Source: Tillus elongatus (taxonomy: Eukaryota; Arthropoda; Insecta; Coleoptera; Cleridae). From it: DNA of 64,000 nucleotides. Every line of letters begins with the position of its first letter. The stretch's first letter is position 1. Made by a program: the position numbers and the translations under genes. The notes beneath the pieces are model-generated. The model had not been told where the DNA came from, searched no databases, and was given only the letters and a program-made list of their open reading frames with translations. Shown piece by piece: positions 33,920-45,090 of the stretch. The stretch is from NCBI GenBank assembly GCA_964006375.1, contig OZ023270.1, positions 58,968,288 through 59,032,287 of the forward strand. The letters run 5' to 3'.

Positions 33920-35132
33920 TTTGAAGAAATGTTGGTATTAGTTCGCTTATGAAGTTTTTTATTTTTTGGACGTACGGTTTTATTAGATCTGTGATAAAGG
34001 ATATGACTAGTTCTATTAATGATTCTTGTGTGTCTTGGTCGGTTTGATTGTTTCTTTGGCTTGGTGTTCTGGGTCTTACTGTGTCTGCGAAAGTTTTGTT
34101 TGTATTTGCGCGGGAAATATGGTTATTTGTGTGGCGCGCATGTAAGTTCTTAGCGCTATTAGTTTCAATTTTATATTGAGATTCCTCTAATCGATGTTGT
34201 TTGTAAGTTTGTTGACTTTTATTAATTTGTTGCTTTAAAGTTCTGTAATAATTGCATCCTTTATAGCTGGCTGGATGCGCTTCATTACAGTTTACGCAGG
34301 TAGGTCTCTCGTTAGGTTGCTTTTGGCATTCGGAGTAATGGTGGTTATCACTGCATTTAACACATCTTGGTGTTAGTTTGCAGTAGTTTTTTGTATGTCC
34401 AAATCTTTGGCAACGTGTACATTGCGGTATTTCTCGCGATTTTCTACGCGGTTCGACAGAAACTATTGAGTGTCTTAGTTTTGTAAGCCCGTAAATTTTC
34501 ATGCCTTGTTCATCCTTATCGAGGTCTACTGCACATAAAGGCAGGGGTCTTTTGTCCCTATTAAGCAGTCTAACAACCTTTTGAACTGGGTACTTATCTT
34601 GCAATTCCTCTAATATTTCTTTTTCTTTAACTGATAACGGGACATTTCTTATGACTACTGTTAATAAAGATTTTTGGGGGTCTTTAAAGGTATAATATTT
34701 TAAATTATTATTATCATAGAACTTTGTTAAATTTCTGTAGTCAGTAATGTCTGTTAAATTTATTTTTATGGCATTGTTTTTATATTGAGTTGTAAATTCG
34801 TTCTCTACGATATTTTCAATATCTTGTTCAACTAATTGATAATTGTTTGCTTCGTGTAAATAAATCGGTGGTATCGTTATCTTAACTGTTTTTTCACTGA
34901 TATTTAATGTTTCATTTATGTCTTTATTGACTGTTTGAAGCGGAAAATATTTGTTGTTTTGTATTAGAGACTGGTCGTCTAGGAGGTAGCGTTTTTCGTG
35001 TTCTCCAGGTATCGGAGAGCTGGGATTGCGTTTACGCTTTGCAGAGAACTGGGTCTCTGTTAGATCTGTTTGTGAATTGCCTGCTGCGACTGTTTCTGCT
35101 CTCCCGTTGCCGGGCATGGTTATTAACTTCAA
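33906..35132 (-). CDS. Jockey-like LINE ORF1 (gag-like, three zinc knuckles)
   Basis: Nucleic-acid-binding ORF1 protein of the same LINE, up to 408 aa. The second Met (MPGNG, position 35117) is an alternative start. Residues about 150-235 form the RNA-binding gag domain (LLTVVIRNVPLSVKEKEI, KVVRLLNRDKRPLPLCAVDL). Then come zinc knuckles: CTRCQRFGHTKNYC (CX2CX4HX4C), CVKCSDNHHYSEC, and CVNCNEAHPASYKGC. A basic, Gln-rich stretch follows, with a hydrophobic C-terminus (ELVISFITDLIKPYV). The frame is open throughout. It ends 14 nt inside ORF2. Confidence 0.92.
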   Translation of the reverse strand: MKLITMPGNGRAETVAAGNSQTDLTETQFSAKRKRNPSSPIPGEHEKRYLLDDQSLIQNNKYFPLQTVNKDINETLNISEKTVKITIPPIYLHEANNYQLVEQDIENIVENEFTTQYKNNAIKINLTDITDYRNLTKFYDNNNLKYYTFKDPQKSLLTVVIRNVPLSVKEKEILEELQDKYPVQKVVRLLNRDKRPLPLCAVDLDKDEQGMKIYGLTKLRHSIVSVEPRRKSREIPQCTRCQRFGHTKNYCKLTPRCVKCSDNHHYSECQKQPNERPTCVNCNEAHPASYKGCNYYRTLKQQINKSQQTYKQHRLEESQYKIETNSAKNLHARHTNNHISRANTNKTFADTVRPRTPSQRNNQTDQDTQESLIELVISFITDLIKPYVQKIKNFISELIPTFLQNVSI

Positions 35133-35160
35133 TTAGGTCTCTCATCAGAGAGAGACCTAA
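35133..35160 (-). promoter_or_regulatory. Perfect 11-bp hairpin in the jockey 5' leader
   Basis: TTAGGTCTCTC (35133-35143) and GAGAGACCTAA (35150-35160) pair perfectly around a 6-nt loop. The hairpin ends just at the first in-frame ATG (35132) and 16 nt before the MPGNG start, so it would sit in the 5' UTR of the LINE RNA. A role in translation or RNA binding is speculative. Confidence 0.5.
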
Positions 35161-35546
35161 TAAGGTATGCAGTATGACTGTTTAGCACTCAATTTATATA
35201 TTTGTAAGTTTACTTTTAATAAAAGATATTTATATTTACCAAAAAGTTAGGCAGATATTTCTTTTTAACAAGAGCACTATCGTACACATCCAACTGTTTT
35301 CGATGTTCGCGCACGACTCTTAAACATCTTAAAAAATGAATAATGTGGACAGTTCAGTAAGTAAGCCAAACAGTGTTAGAAATGAAAAATGGGAGTAATT
35401 CAATGTTTCTCCAAAAACATCCTATATTGTTAACTAAATTGACACAAACGTGATGAGCATTAGCCGCCATTGTTGCTAAGTTTTAAACGAGATCTTTTAT
35501 TTTATATTATATAGATACTTGCATACATACATACATAAATAAATAA

Positions 35547-35550
<4 letters not shown>
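35161..35550. other. Sequence upstream of the jockey-like LINE
   Basis: AT-rich, ending in short CATA and AAAT repeats (35519-35550) that grade into the (TA)n tract. The LINE's 5' end is probably within the first 100 bp, but no TSD is visible. Confidence 0.35.
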
Positions 35551-35621
<71 letters not shown>

Positions 35622-35633
35622 TATATATATATA
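35551..35633. repeat. (TA)n tract
   Basis: Left flank of the fold-back element whose end is CACAGGGTAGCCC. Confidence 0.97.
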
Positions 35634-36400
35634 CACAGGGTAGCCCACATAGCATCCTCGATATCTCCTAAGCTATTCAAAAAAATTTGAAAACAAACGT
35701 TACTTTGTTTTTGAAGGTGTATAACCTAAAATTATTTTAAACTATACAGCATGTCTCATAAGTCACCGACAGCATGCAACTTTGATACTTTAATTGGAAC
35801 AGCCTATATATTATTATATATTTCGAACCTACGTAAAATTTCAATTTTAACTTTATACAAGTACTATATGTCATAAATCAATAGTTTTTGGGTTATTCAA
35901 TTTTCTCAAAAAAATTTGACACTTGCACAGGTTTGCAAAAAACAATGTTTCCTCTACAAACAAAGATACCAAGATGTTTCTTGCTGTAAGATTAAGCTCA
36001 ATATTCCGTAACTAAGGATAAAATGTTTTACTTCGGCATATTAAGCTTATGCTTAGAACAAGAAACATCTTGATATCTTTGTTTGCAGAGGAAGTATTAG
36101 GTTTTTGCAAACCTGTGCAAGTGTCAAAATTTTTGGAAGAAATTGAATAACTCAAAAACTATTGATTTATGACATATAGTACCTTATATAAAGTTAAAAT
36201 TGAAATTTTACGTAGGATCGAAATGTGTAATAATATATAGGGTGTTCCAATTAAAATAACAAAGTTGCATGCTGCCGGTGATTTATGAGACATGCTGTAT
36301 AGTTTAAAATAATTTTAGGTTATACACCTTCAAAAACAAAGCAACGTTTGTTTTCAATTTTTTTTTTGATAACTTGAATAGCTCAGGACTTTCAAAATAT
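35634..36400. mobile_element. Large fold-back element, ~350-bp arms
   Basis: Arms 35640-35990 and 36040-36395 are inverted copies: AAAACAAACGTTACTTTG, ATTATTTTAAACTATACAGC, CTCTACAAACAAAGATACCA and their complements. A central spacer of about 50 bp separates them. The left end CACAGGGTAGCCCACAT resembles the CAGGGTGTCCC terminus of the mariner at 12393. An internal GGGTGTTCCAATT (36240) repeats the theme. It may be the inverted repeat of the broken Tc1 element that follows, folded back on itself. Confidence 0.75.
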
Positions 36401-36509
36401 TCCAGTAAGAGTCGAACAATTTTAATAAAATTAATACATAATGTGAACACACTCAAATTTAAACAATGATTACATTTTCAAACTAGAATATTAAAAAATA
36501 ACAAAGTTA

Positions 36510-37450
36510 ATAAAAAAATACTAATGAGTGGGTCCGCATCGGTTTCTTATGCATTCCATAACTCTTCGAGGCATGTTTCAAATTTAAATGATTTATGGCT
36601 TGCTGAAAAATGTCATCCCAGGCTCTTTGCATTCCCTGACGAACGTCAACTAGGTTATTTTGATGGTTGTTGTAAATTACCCAGGCGATCGTCAATCATA
36701 TGTTTGATTGGTGACAAGTCCAAGGAGCAAGAATACCATGAAAGTAGCGTCACGTTGTTTTCTTGTAAGAAACTTGTAGTAGCCCTTGCTGTATAAAGAC
36801 GTGCTTTGTCTTGTTGGTAAAAGGCGTTGAATTAACCCTAGTAGGCATGGAAGCGGAACAGACTGCAGTGAGTACGTTTCGTATGTAATCATTTGCATTC
36901 AAATTCAGTAAATTTTAAACTTATGCGTTTTCCACGTAATCGTCTTACTCTTCTCCGACCATCAATGACCCACTGACAGATTTGGGACTCGTCAGAGAAC
37001 ACAACACGATCCCATTCACCATCCCTATTTGATCTACCATTACACCACCCAAGCCGAGCAGCACCACGTGGAGGTGTCATTGGGAGACATAAAAATGGTA
37101 TATACGAACGAAACCTAAAAGCGCATATTGTGCTATATATCATCGCCATAGACTCTTTGTTGTAAAACTCCCAACCAAGCATTTCCAATCGACGGTGTTG
37201 TGGAAAATCTGTCTTGTAAAGCTGCAATCCTCAAATTCCCATGCTGAAGTTGCTCCAGGTCGTCCAGATTCATGAGGTCGGTATTGGATTCTTTGTTCAG
37301 ACCACCTGGGCCTACACTGTTTGTCTGATGAAATCGGCTTCCGCATACCAACGATGCGCTCCCTTCAAAATACTTAATGACTGAAAAAATTGAGGACAAA
37401 TAGGTACGAAATATTGCTTCAAATTGAAGGAAATGCAAATTTAAAGTCAT
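36510..37450 (-). pseudogene. Tc1-type transposase, decayed
   Basis: Minus strand, spread over three frames. N-terminal DNA-binding part: LQDRFSTTPSIGNAWLGVLQ. First catalytic Asp in DRVVFSDESQICQWVIDGRR, with RRRVRRLRGKR. Second Asp in QQDKARLYTARATTSFLQ. Third position in SLDLSPIKHMIDDRLG, where Tc1 transposases have SPDLSPIEH: the catalytic Glu is Lys and the SPD is SLD. Frameshifts occur near 37140-37230 and 36890. It is non-functional. The DDE layout fits Tc1 (DD34E) and not the DD41D mariners elsewhere in the window. Confidence 0.75.
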
Positions 37451-37547
37451 AATTGTTGATAAAACAAAATTAGAAAATTGTACACCTGTTAAAATTTCAT
37501 AACAATAGTATTATCTTTTCTGACCAGAGACAAAACAGAGTAGTATA

Positions 37548-37553
<6 letters not shown>

Positions 37554-37639
<86 letters not shown>
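37554..37639. repeat. (TA)n tract
   Basis: Lies about 100 bp beyond the start of the Tc1 relic, possibly marking its right flank. Confidence 0.97.
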
Positions 37640-37640
<1 letters not shown>

Positions 37641-37741
37641 TTATACGGTATTTTACTTATGACTGTAGATAAGGCCAACAGAAAAAAGTAAATTTGCTGA
37701 GTATTCAATACGGTGGTAATTTGGTACAGTGCTTTATTTAA

Positions 37742-38484
<743 letters not shown>

Positions 38485-38884
38485 AGTTTTTATTCTTCCA
38501 TGGTGTTAAAATCATCGTGTATTTAACTTAGAAGTTATTTAACGACTAACACCCTGACAAAGTGACTACTCGCAAGTATGTTTTAGTTAGTAGAAATGTT
38601 TTGAAATACTATTTCTGTTGCAAATAAAAAACGCGTTACAGCACGGCCTGCGAATAATGAAGCTGTAGAAGTAGCAGTTTTTGGACACGTCACGATGAAT
38701 CAGCCTTATGCGCTAGGGTGTTAGCAAATGTTTCGGGCATAAATCGTACAAGTACACAATAAATTTAAAAGAAAGTAAATTCTATCCATACAAAACTAAG
38801 CTCCTACAAAAACTAAACTAAGATTATTTTGATCGCCGTTTATAATTTTGTGAACCAGTAACGCACGTGCTATAGATAATCAGA

Positions 38885-39167
38885 GTTTTTGTACAATATC
38901 TGTTTCTGATGAATCCCCCTTTTACCGTAATAGTAGTGTAAGTCGCTATAATTGTCGCTACTGGTCACATTCCAATCCAGCAATATTCCGCGAAATACAC
39001 AGCCAGCACCTACAGAAACTAAATGTTCGGGTTGAGATTCTCGGTAGCCGTCTCGTTGATCGTTTCTTCTTACCGAGAAACTTAACCGCCGAAATGCATT
39101 TAGAATTACTGCAAGACAACATTTATTCCATGTTGACAGATATCAGAGAAAATAAACGAGCGCTATG
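38885..39167 (+). pseudogene. Mariner-like transposase fragment
   Basis: About 85 open codons from the middle of a mariner-type transposase. First catalytic Asp in TISVSDESPFYRNSSVSRYN, then CRYWSHSNPAIFREIHSQHL, QKLNVRVEILGSRLVDRFFL, and LTAEMHLELLQDNIYSML, ending at TGA (39165-39167). This is the segment between the first and second Asp in the same protein type as at 13397-14527 (YYASENPNF..., NVWAGIIGTNLIGPYFFDGH). The N-terminus and the second and third Asp are missing. Confidence 0.7.
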
Positions 39168-39360
39168 ATGAAAACTAACAAACAAATGAACACTACTTAA
39201 GAACATACGATCACAGACCTAAGGATAATGCTTTTTTTGCCATACATACAAGAAAGCACAGATAAGGCAACTAAATTACTGAATAAGAAGGAGATTGAAA
39301 CGGTCTCTATGCACACAACAAATATCGATGTTGAGCAGTTTAAAGATCACTACCATCTTT

Positions 39361-39470
39361 ACAGACAGGTAAAATTTCCAGGATAGTGAGGCAAAACTGC
39401 CGTTGGCGTCGGTAATTGGCCATGACCGTGTAAATATACCAAATTTAAGAAAACAAACACACACAAATAT
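39361..39470 (+). mobile_element. SINE fragment, 5'-truncated
   Basis: Carries only the 3' part of the SINE: AAATTTCCAGGATAGTGAGG, GGCGTCGGTAATTGGCCATG and an A/CA-rich tail. Compare 11830-11927. Confidence 0.75.
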
Positions 39471-40079
39471 TTGTGCCATGATTGGAACAATAAATACACC
39501 AATAGATCATCTCCATACGTCAGGAATATATCCGGTACCACGAGAATGTGGAAAGAAGAAGAAGGCTCGAGCATAAGCGACATCTTCGGTTACGGCAACC
39601 TGAAAAGTCAGCTTTAGCTGAACATGCTACTTCTGAAAACCATAGAGTCCTATTTTACAAAACAACGGTTCTTGCTGGATTAAAGGGATATCACCAGTAA
39701 ATAAGAAGGGAGGTGTTGTGAATACAGAGACCGAATCTCAACCAAAATAGCAGTTTGAAGGTAAGTCCAACCTGCCTTTCCACAATTAGCAACAGAAGGG
39801 GTTTCCACAGGCTTTGACAACCTGCCACCGTACATACCATTAGAAGTATTAATACTAGCGACGTCATCTGCAACGAGGTCACAGCCTGGTGTGCGTCCGC
39901 CATTCGCTGCCATCAATCAATGCAGGGGATTATATCCCCCACATGTACAAGACTGGCTACCAGAGCAATGTCTGCTCAATTTCAGTTCAGCTATTGAAGA
40001 AGCAGGCAGCTAAATGTCTAGCAATCCACTAAGTTGGTGCGACTATTTCAGTTACTTTACTGTGCCCTTAAGGTCCATT
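39471..40079. other. Possible 3' region of the adjoining LINE relic
   Basis: On the minus strand the RNase H-type LINE may extend here as 3' UTR. Open frames exist (39680-39916), but I recognise no domain. Confidence 0.35.
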
Positions 40080-41880
40080 GTGGTTCACACCTATATTTCA
40101 CCCATCAAGTCCAGCGTCTTGCGGAGGTCGACAATTTTTAAAGGCGAAAGTTGATCAAGAGGGTGCAAGTTGGGCCTGGCCAAAGAGGAGGTGCTTGGTT
40201 CTGCCCGCTGTCGCACAGGAACACAGAATGTACTCTACTGTTTCATCATCCTTCATAGACAGCCGGCAATCGGTTTATTGTCCAAGCCCAATTCTGTACA
40301 GGTGGTGATGCAAGCGGCAGAGTCCTGTATACAGGCCGACCAGAGTTCTTAGCTGTTGCGTGTTTAACTTTACAAGTTTTTGGCCTTTAACTCTGAGAGG
40401 TCCTTAATGAAGGCCTTAGAGCGGGCGAGCCCTGGCAGATTTTGACATTGTTAGAATGTCTTTGCATCCATCTAGGTCTTCCAGGTGCGTTTCTCTGCGC
40501 ATAAGGGCATATCCAGCGCCAGTTCAGGTCCGATATAGTCCGACTCGGCACCCTGTCATACTGGGAAGAGCGCTGTCGCTATATTTCCATCAGGGTCCGA
40601 GTGCCCCGTTATCCAGACCTACGACACGTTATTGTTGCTACCCAGTTTGTTTAGGAGAGTCTTGTAAATCCATATCGTTTTTGAACTGTATTCGTGGAAG
40701 CCAAGTGCTTTCATAGCAGCTTGCCTATCAGGAAATACTTTTACCGTTTTATGTGTGCAACAGCGTTAGTTAATCTCTATTGCACACATCTCGATGGTAT
40801 AAACGTTCTGTCTGTTATATAGTTGCATACTTATCGAGACTAGATGATATGCTTGCCTCAGAGCTGCCCCACATGCCGCAGTTCCTTTCCCTAAATCAAT
40901 CTTGGAGACGTCCATGTACCAGCAGAGATCTGCCTTCGATAGGGACGTTTTCTTTTTATTCTAGTCCTCGCTGTCTAAAGAGACATTATTGAGTGATACG
41001 TCTCTGCAGGTCTGGGTGGAGATCAGATCTGATATCATTGCCAGAACGTCGTGACTTTAAATGTAATCAAAGATCTTAGTTCAGCCGTTTATTTAAGTCT
41101 GTGCGTTCCTATCTACCTTTCCTCTCCAACCATATGTGAAGAGGTGAGATACTAAGGAGGATTTTCAGAGCAGCAGATGGTGTGGTGCTCAACGCATCCG
41201 TTATCATCAGACATGCTTGTCTCTGTAGCTGAGCCAGTTTATCCCTAGCGACACCACGAAGTGACTTAGGCCACCAGCCTTATAAGCTATCATTGGTCTA
41301 ATAACCGCTACACAGAGCTAATACATTTGCTGTGGGTTTGTTTCTCAGTTGTAACAGATCCTTTGATACGTTTTGAAAGACAACTTGGCTGTGATTACGT
41401 TCTCCAGCTCTATATTCCAATTGAGAATCTTATCCAGAGTAACCCCAGATATTTCGCCTGTAACACAAATGGAAGTATTTCCCCCATAAGAGTGGACGGT
41501 TTTACTTTTTCCAGCCTTCTCTTTCTGGTGAATGGACAATGATGGTTTTGTGAGGGTTAACAGACATCTGCTCCCTCTGGTACAAACCATTTACTAGGTT
41601 TGGTAAACTCTTGAAGAATATTTAAAACTCCCTCCTTAGATTTGCCTCAACTAATACGACGAGATCATCTGCATATGCCTGGATCTCAACCGCCCACAGT
41701 TACAGGATGGCCAACAGATAATCCACGAAGAGGGAACAAAGTAGGAAAGATAATGCTCCACCTCACGGGTACTCTCTCGCAGACTTAAAGCTAGCCAGCT
41801 CTTCTTGCAGCGAGGTGATAATTGTTCTGTTGTATAACATGCGCCTGATCGTGTTACATACGGTAGGTTCATTATATTAG
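40080..41880 (-). pseudogene. RNase H-type LINE relic (R1/LOA/I group)
   Basis: Minus strand, many frameshifts. In order leftwards: RT box EIQAYADDLVVLVEANL (about 41690), PHKTIIVHSPER, ISGVTLDKILNWNIELENVI, WWPKSLRGVARDKLAQLQRQ then ACLMITDALSTTPSAALKIL (about 41285-41120, the conserved LQR-x-ACL-x-IT...TTP-x-AAL motif). A degenerate RNase H region follows (FPDRQAAMKALGF, ITGHSDPDGN), and near 40200-40330 a C-terminal knuckle: LYRIGLGQ, a stop, DDETVEYILCSC. This is the same general type as at 27-886 but a different copy. Endonuclease and ORF1 are missing. Confidence 0.75.
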
Positions 41881-41885
41881 AATGG

Positions 41886-41970
41886 CTCAAGGTTTATAGG
41901 ACGTATTCCCGCTCCACTCTCTGATTGGTGGAAAGTTACCAGACAGCCTATCTAATCTATAAACCTTGAG
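41886..41970. mobile_element. 85-bp micro-MITE with 14-bp TIR and 5-bp TSD
   Basis: CTCAAGGTTTATAG (41886-41899) and its exact reverse complement CTATAAACCTTGAG (41957-41970) enclose 57 bp. AATGG flanks both sides (41881-41885, 41971-41975). It sits at the end of the LINE relic and 50 bp from another element that also has a 5-bp TSD. Confidence 0.75.
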
Positions 41971-42021
41971 AATGGCCCACTCGCAATATAACACATCCTA
42001 ATCTAGTGCGACTACGACAAT

Positions 42022-43507
42022 AGTCCGGTCAATCTAGACCAAAAAATGAGAGTGAAGGTGCATAAAGTCCCAACAAGCTGAAAATTAATAAAATTGTTCA
42101 AAACACAATTATAAATATAATTTTAAAGTTCCCCATCATTCCCGTGTATGGAAATTTTTTAATTCAAGGTTAAAGGTCAAAAAAATGAGTTTCTCGCGAT
42201 TATCAGCAAAACGGTAAGTTTTATCATAAAAGTACTTCAGATAAAAAATATAGACCATAAAATTATCTATAAAAAATGTATCAATACTTTTTTTCCTACG
42301 AGCCACCGTTTCTGAGATAAAACGATTCAAAAAGTTGTAAAAGTTGTTATCATAATATGCATGAGTACGCCACGTATATACATCTCTAGAGTTGTTATAT
42401 ATGTTGAAATATTTTTCTATTGGTCATTGTAACTCATACTTAAAATATAAAATATACATAAGCTATGCATAAGCTATGCATGTTTCGTTAAAAATACTAA
42501 AAGTAAAAAACAAGTTCAATTAGCTTGTCTTCCTCCAACGTCAGTTGCTGCTCATCAACATCTTTTTCGGGTATATTACCAAGTTCAAGTGTGGCTTGGT
42601 TATCAGCTAGACCCTACAGACTGCGGTTGGAAGTTGGTCAACAATATATTAGAGCCAGTTCAAACTTTACTCCCACCTGCGCCGGAAAAACTGCTGAACA
42701 CAATTTTTTGCAACTGCAAAAAGGGATGTAGTGCTAAATGTGGTTGCTAAAAAGTCGGACTGTTTTGTTCCCTGGCATGCACAAATTGTCAAGGCCGGTC
42801 GTGCTCTAATGTTGAATCACCAACAGTGGAGGATTCGTTTGATTCCAACGAAGTGTCATGCGATACATCGCTATTGACGCAATTTACTTACATTCAAAAT
42901 GAAGATGAAGAAGAAGCAGGAGAAGAAGAAGAAGAACAAGAACAAGAAGGAGATCAAGAAGAAGAACAAGAATTTGAAAGTTACGAATCAGGCGAATGAA
43001 CTTCACCACTTTTTTTAAAATTTACATCGCTTTTATCTTTTCCAATCTTTGAAAATTTCCGTTATTTTGCAATAGTTTCAAATTAAACAGGATCACAACT
43101 GACCCGTGGAGTAGGCCTACTGGGGAAACCAGGTTAAAAAAAAACGCGCTAAGTACACTACCTCATAGGTGGCGTGGAAACGTGTGCATATTATGACAAC
43201 TTTTACAACTTTTTGAATCGTTTTATCTCAGAAACGGTGGCTCGTAGGAAAAAAGTATTGATACATTTTTTATAGATAATTTTATGATCTACAATTGTCT
43301 GAGGTACTTTTATAATAAAACTTACCGTTTTGCTGAAAATCGCGAAAAACTCATTTTTTTGACCTTTAACCTTGAATAAAAAATTTTCCATACATGGGAA
43401 TGATGGGGAACTTTTAAATTATATTTATAATTATATTTTGAACAATTTTACTGATTTTCAGCTTGTTGGGATTTTACGCACCTTCGAATGTCCAAATTGA
43501 CCGGACT
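42022..43507 (+). mobile_element. TIR element with ~355-bp inverted repeats and ACAAT TSD
   Basis: Ends AGTCCGGTCAAT at 42022 and ATTGACCGGACT at 43507, flanked by ACAAT at 42017-42021 and 43508-43512. The left arm (42022 to about 42376) and the right arm (about 43152 to 43507) are inverted copies, e.g. AAACGATTCAAAAAGTTGTA and its complement. The interior holds the C-terminal part of a cysteine-rich protein. There is no recognisable transposase. A 5-bp duplication with AGTCC termini does not match a superfamily I can name. Its right end lies 282 bp before the SDR start codon. Confidence 0.88.
42500..42999 (+). pseudogene. Cysteine-rich (CXC-like) protein C-terminal segment with acidic tail
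   Basis: One frame reads CLPPTSVAAHQHLFRVYYQV, then a Trp/Leu-rich part (GYQLDPTDCGWKLVNN, EPVQTLLPPAPEKLL). Then a cysteine cluster: FCNCKKGCSAKCGC, a TAA at 42748-42750, and KVGLFCSLACTNCQGRSC. After that a tail of Glu-Glu-Glu/Gln repeats ends at TGA 42997-42999. The pattern C-x-C-x3-C-x3-C-x-C resembles the CXC zinc-binding fold and a C-terminal region I associate with multi-copy uncharacterised arthropod proteins. The N-terminal part is absent; it is either a deletion derivative or a captured exon. Apart from one stop the frame is clean, so it is young. Function is unknown. Confidence 0.6.
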
Positions 43508-43789
43508 ACAATACGGCCCGAAAATAATTTAGCATCCCAAGCAGCACCGGCCGTGAATGTCTAAAATCATTAAATTTCATAACAGCAAATATAATTTGGT
43601 TTCAACTGTTGACATCAAAATAGGTAAAACATTTATAAATCAAGACAATCTAGCGAGTCGACACTGAATATTACTTAATTGGTTCTAAGCATAAATATAC
43701 GAGTAGATAAGTTAATATACATTGGGACTGTTCACATTCTTATTTGTGTCGTGTTCGCAGTTGGAGGTCTGGAATTCTACAAGATTAAT
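43508..43789. other. SDR gene 5' flank
   Basis: About 280 bp between the TIR element and the SDR start. It holds the gene's 5' UTR and possibly its promoter. TATACATTGGG (about 43715) and a TTCGCAGTTGG (43755) that could be an initiator or a splice acceptor are the only candidates. No firm promoter call. Confidence 0.3.
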
Positions 43790-43897
43790 ATGTCTCACTC
43801 AATGGAACGTTGGCAAAATAAAGTAGCTATAGTTACCGGGGCAAGTTCCGGTATTGGAAAGGCTATAGCTGAATATTTAGTCGAAGATGGACTAACG
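43790..43897 (+). CDS. SDR (DHRS11/farnesol dehydrogenase-like), exon 1
   Basis: First coding exon of a short-chain dehydrogenase/reductase, an NAD(P)-dependent enzyme oxidising or reducing alcohol and carbonyl groups. 36 codons from MSHSMERWQNKVAIVTGASS: MERWQNKVA, then the cofactor-binding TGASSGIG (TGxxxGxG), then the helix GKAIAEYLVEDGLT. ATG 43790 is chosen; the second Met at 43802 is an alternative. The donor GTAAGC follows in phase 0 at 43898. This start and the MERW-type N-terminus are typical of insect farnesol dehydrogenase/DHRS11-like enzymes. Exon 2 lies 9.8 kb downstream. Confidence 0.88.
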
Positions 43898-44251
43898 GTA
43901 AGCTTCATTTGTATGTTTAATTAACTATAATACTTGCAAATTGTAATCAAATATTATCTAGTTTATCAAAACCATCCCACTATAATAAAAGTCTGGACGC
44001 AGCAAGTGCGTTATGGTAGTGAATTTTCATAAAAATGTTTTTTATAGCAATATGTGTGTTTTTTAAGGAAGCAGACATCAAATTTGGTTACCAGTATAAC
44101 CTATATAGTAAAAACAATGTGCCATGTTCAATTAAAATAATCTTATTGCTTGAAAATGTACAAAAATTTCCAAAAGTAAACTTAAACTGTTCCCGAAAAA
44201 ACTCGTTTCTTGGTCAACCTCATAGGTTAATAGCAAATTGAGCTATTCAAA

Positions 44252-44255
<4 letters not shown>

Positions 44256-44324
<69 letters not shown>
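44256..44324. repeat. (TA)n tract
   Basis: Extra TA tract within the copy at 43990-45225; absent at this point in the copy at 45448-46830. Confidence 0.97.
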
Positions 44325-44329
<5 letters not shown>

Positions 44330-45008
44330 TTATCCAAATTCGCTACCATAACGCACTTGCTGCGTTCAGAATTTCTTTTCTTACAAACATGCATTATATT
44401 TCGATGGAAAATGCCAAAATGCAATAACGTAAGGCGTGTTCGACTAAAAAAAAAAGAAAATTTGTATCACCAACGACTTATGGGCACATCCTGTGATTGT
44501 AGAAATAATTGTTTAAGATGTAGCTCAAGACACCCCATAATTAATGTATACATTTTTTTATATCTTGTATAATAACGGATATATTGAGCTTTATTGATTT
44601 TTTACGAAAATTCGACAAAAATTATATACCATTAAACGATAAACACTATAGCTAAGGCTACTGCCAAGCATAAGAGAAATGGTCTATTTGAAATGAATTT
44701 TCTGGAAATATTTTAATAAAATGAAGGACAATGACCGTTGAAGCTAAGACTTCAGGGTTTGTAAAACATTCTTCTTGAGACATTTTCTTTCCATAACCCG
44801 TATTAGATTCAAGTTATTTGCCTAAATGTTGCAAATTTTGACGTTTTAAATCGCAACTTTAACGTTTTAAGGAAAACCCCAAATTTTTTTAAATGCCTAT
44901 AACTTTTTTGTCTTTTGACCTACAGAGCTAAATTTTGGTACATAATTTACATATAATTCCAGAAAATGTTGTGTTTTCTTTCGAATATACATACATACAT
45001 ACACACAC

Positions 45009-45012
<4 letters not shown>

Positions 45013-45087
<75 letters not shown>
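45013..45087. repeat. (TA)n tract
   Basis: Core tract of the copy at 43990-45225, preceded by (CA)n. Confidence 0.97.

Positions 45088-45090
<3 letters not shown>

Noticed and set aside
35634..37450. Fold-back plus Tc1 relic as one complete transposon
   Set aside because: No matching inverted arm is found on the right of the transposase, so a single element cannot be demonstrated.
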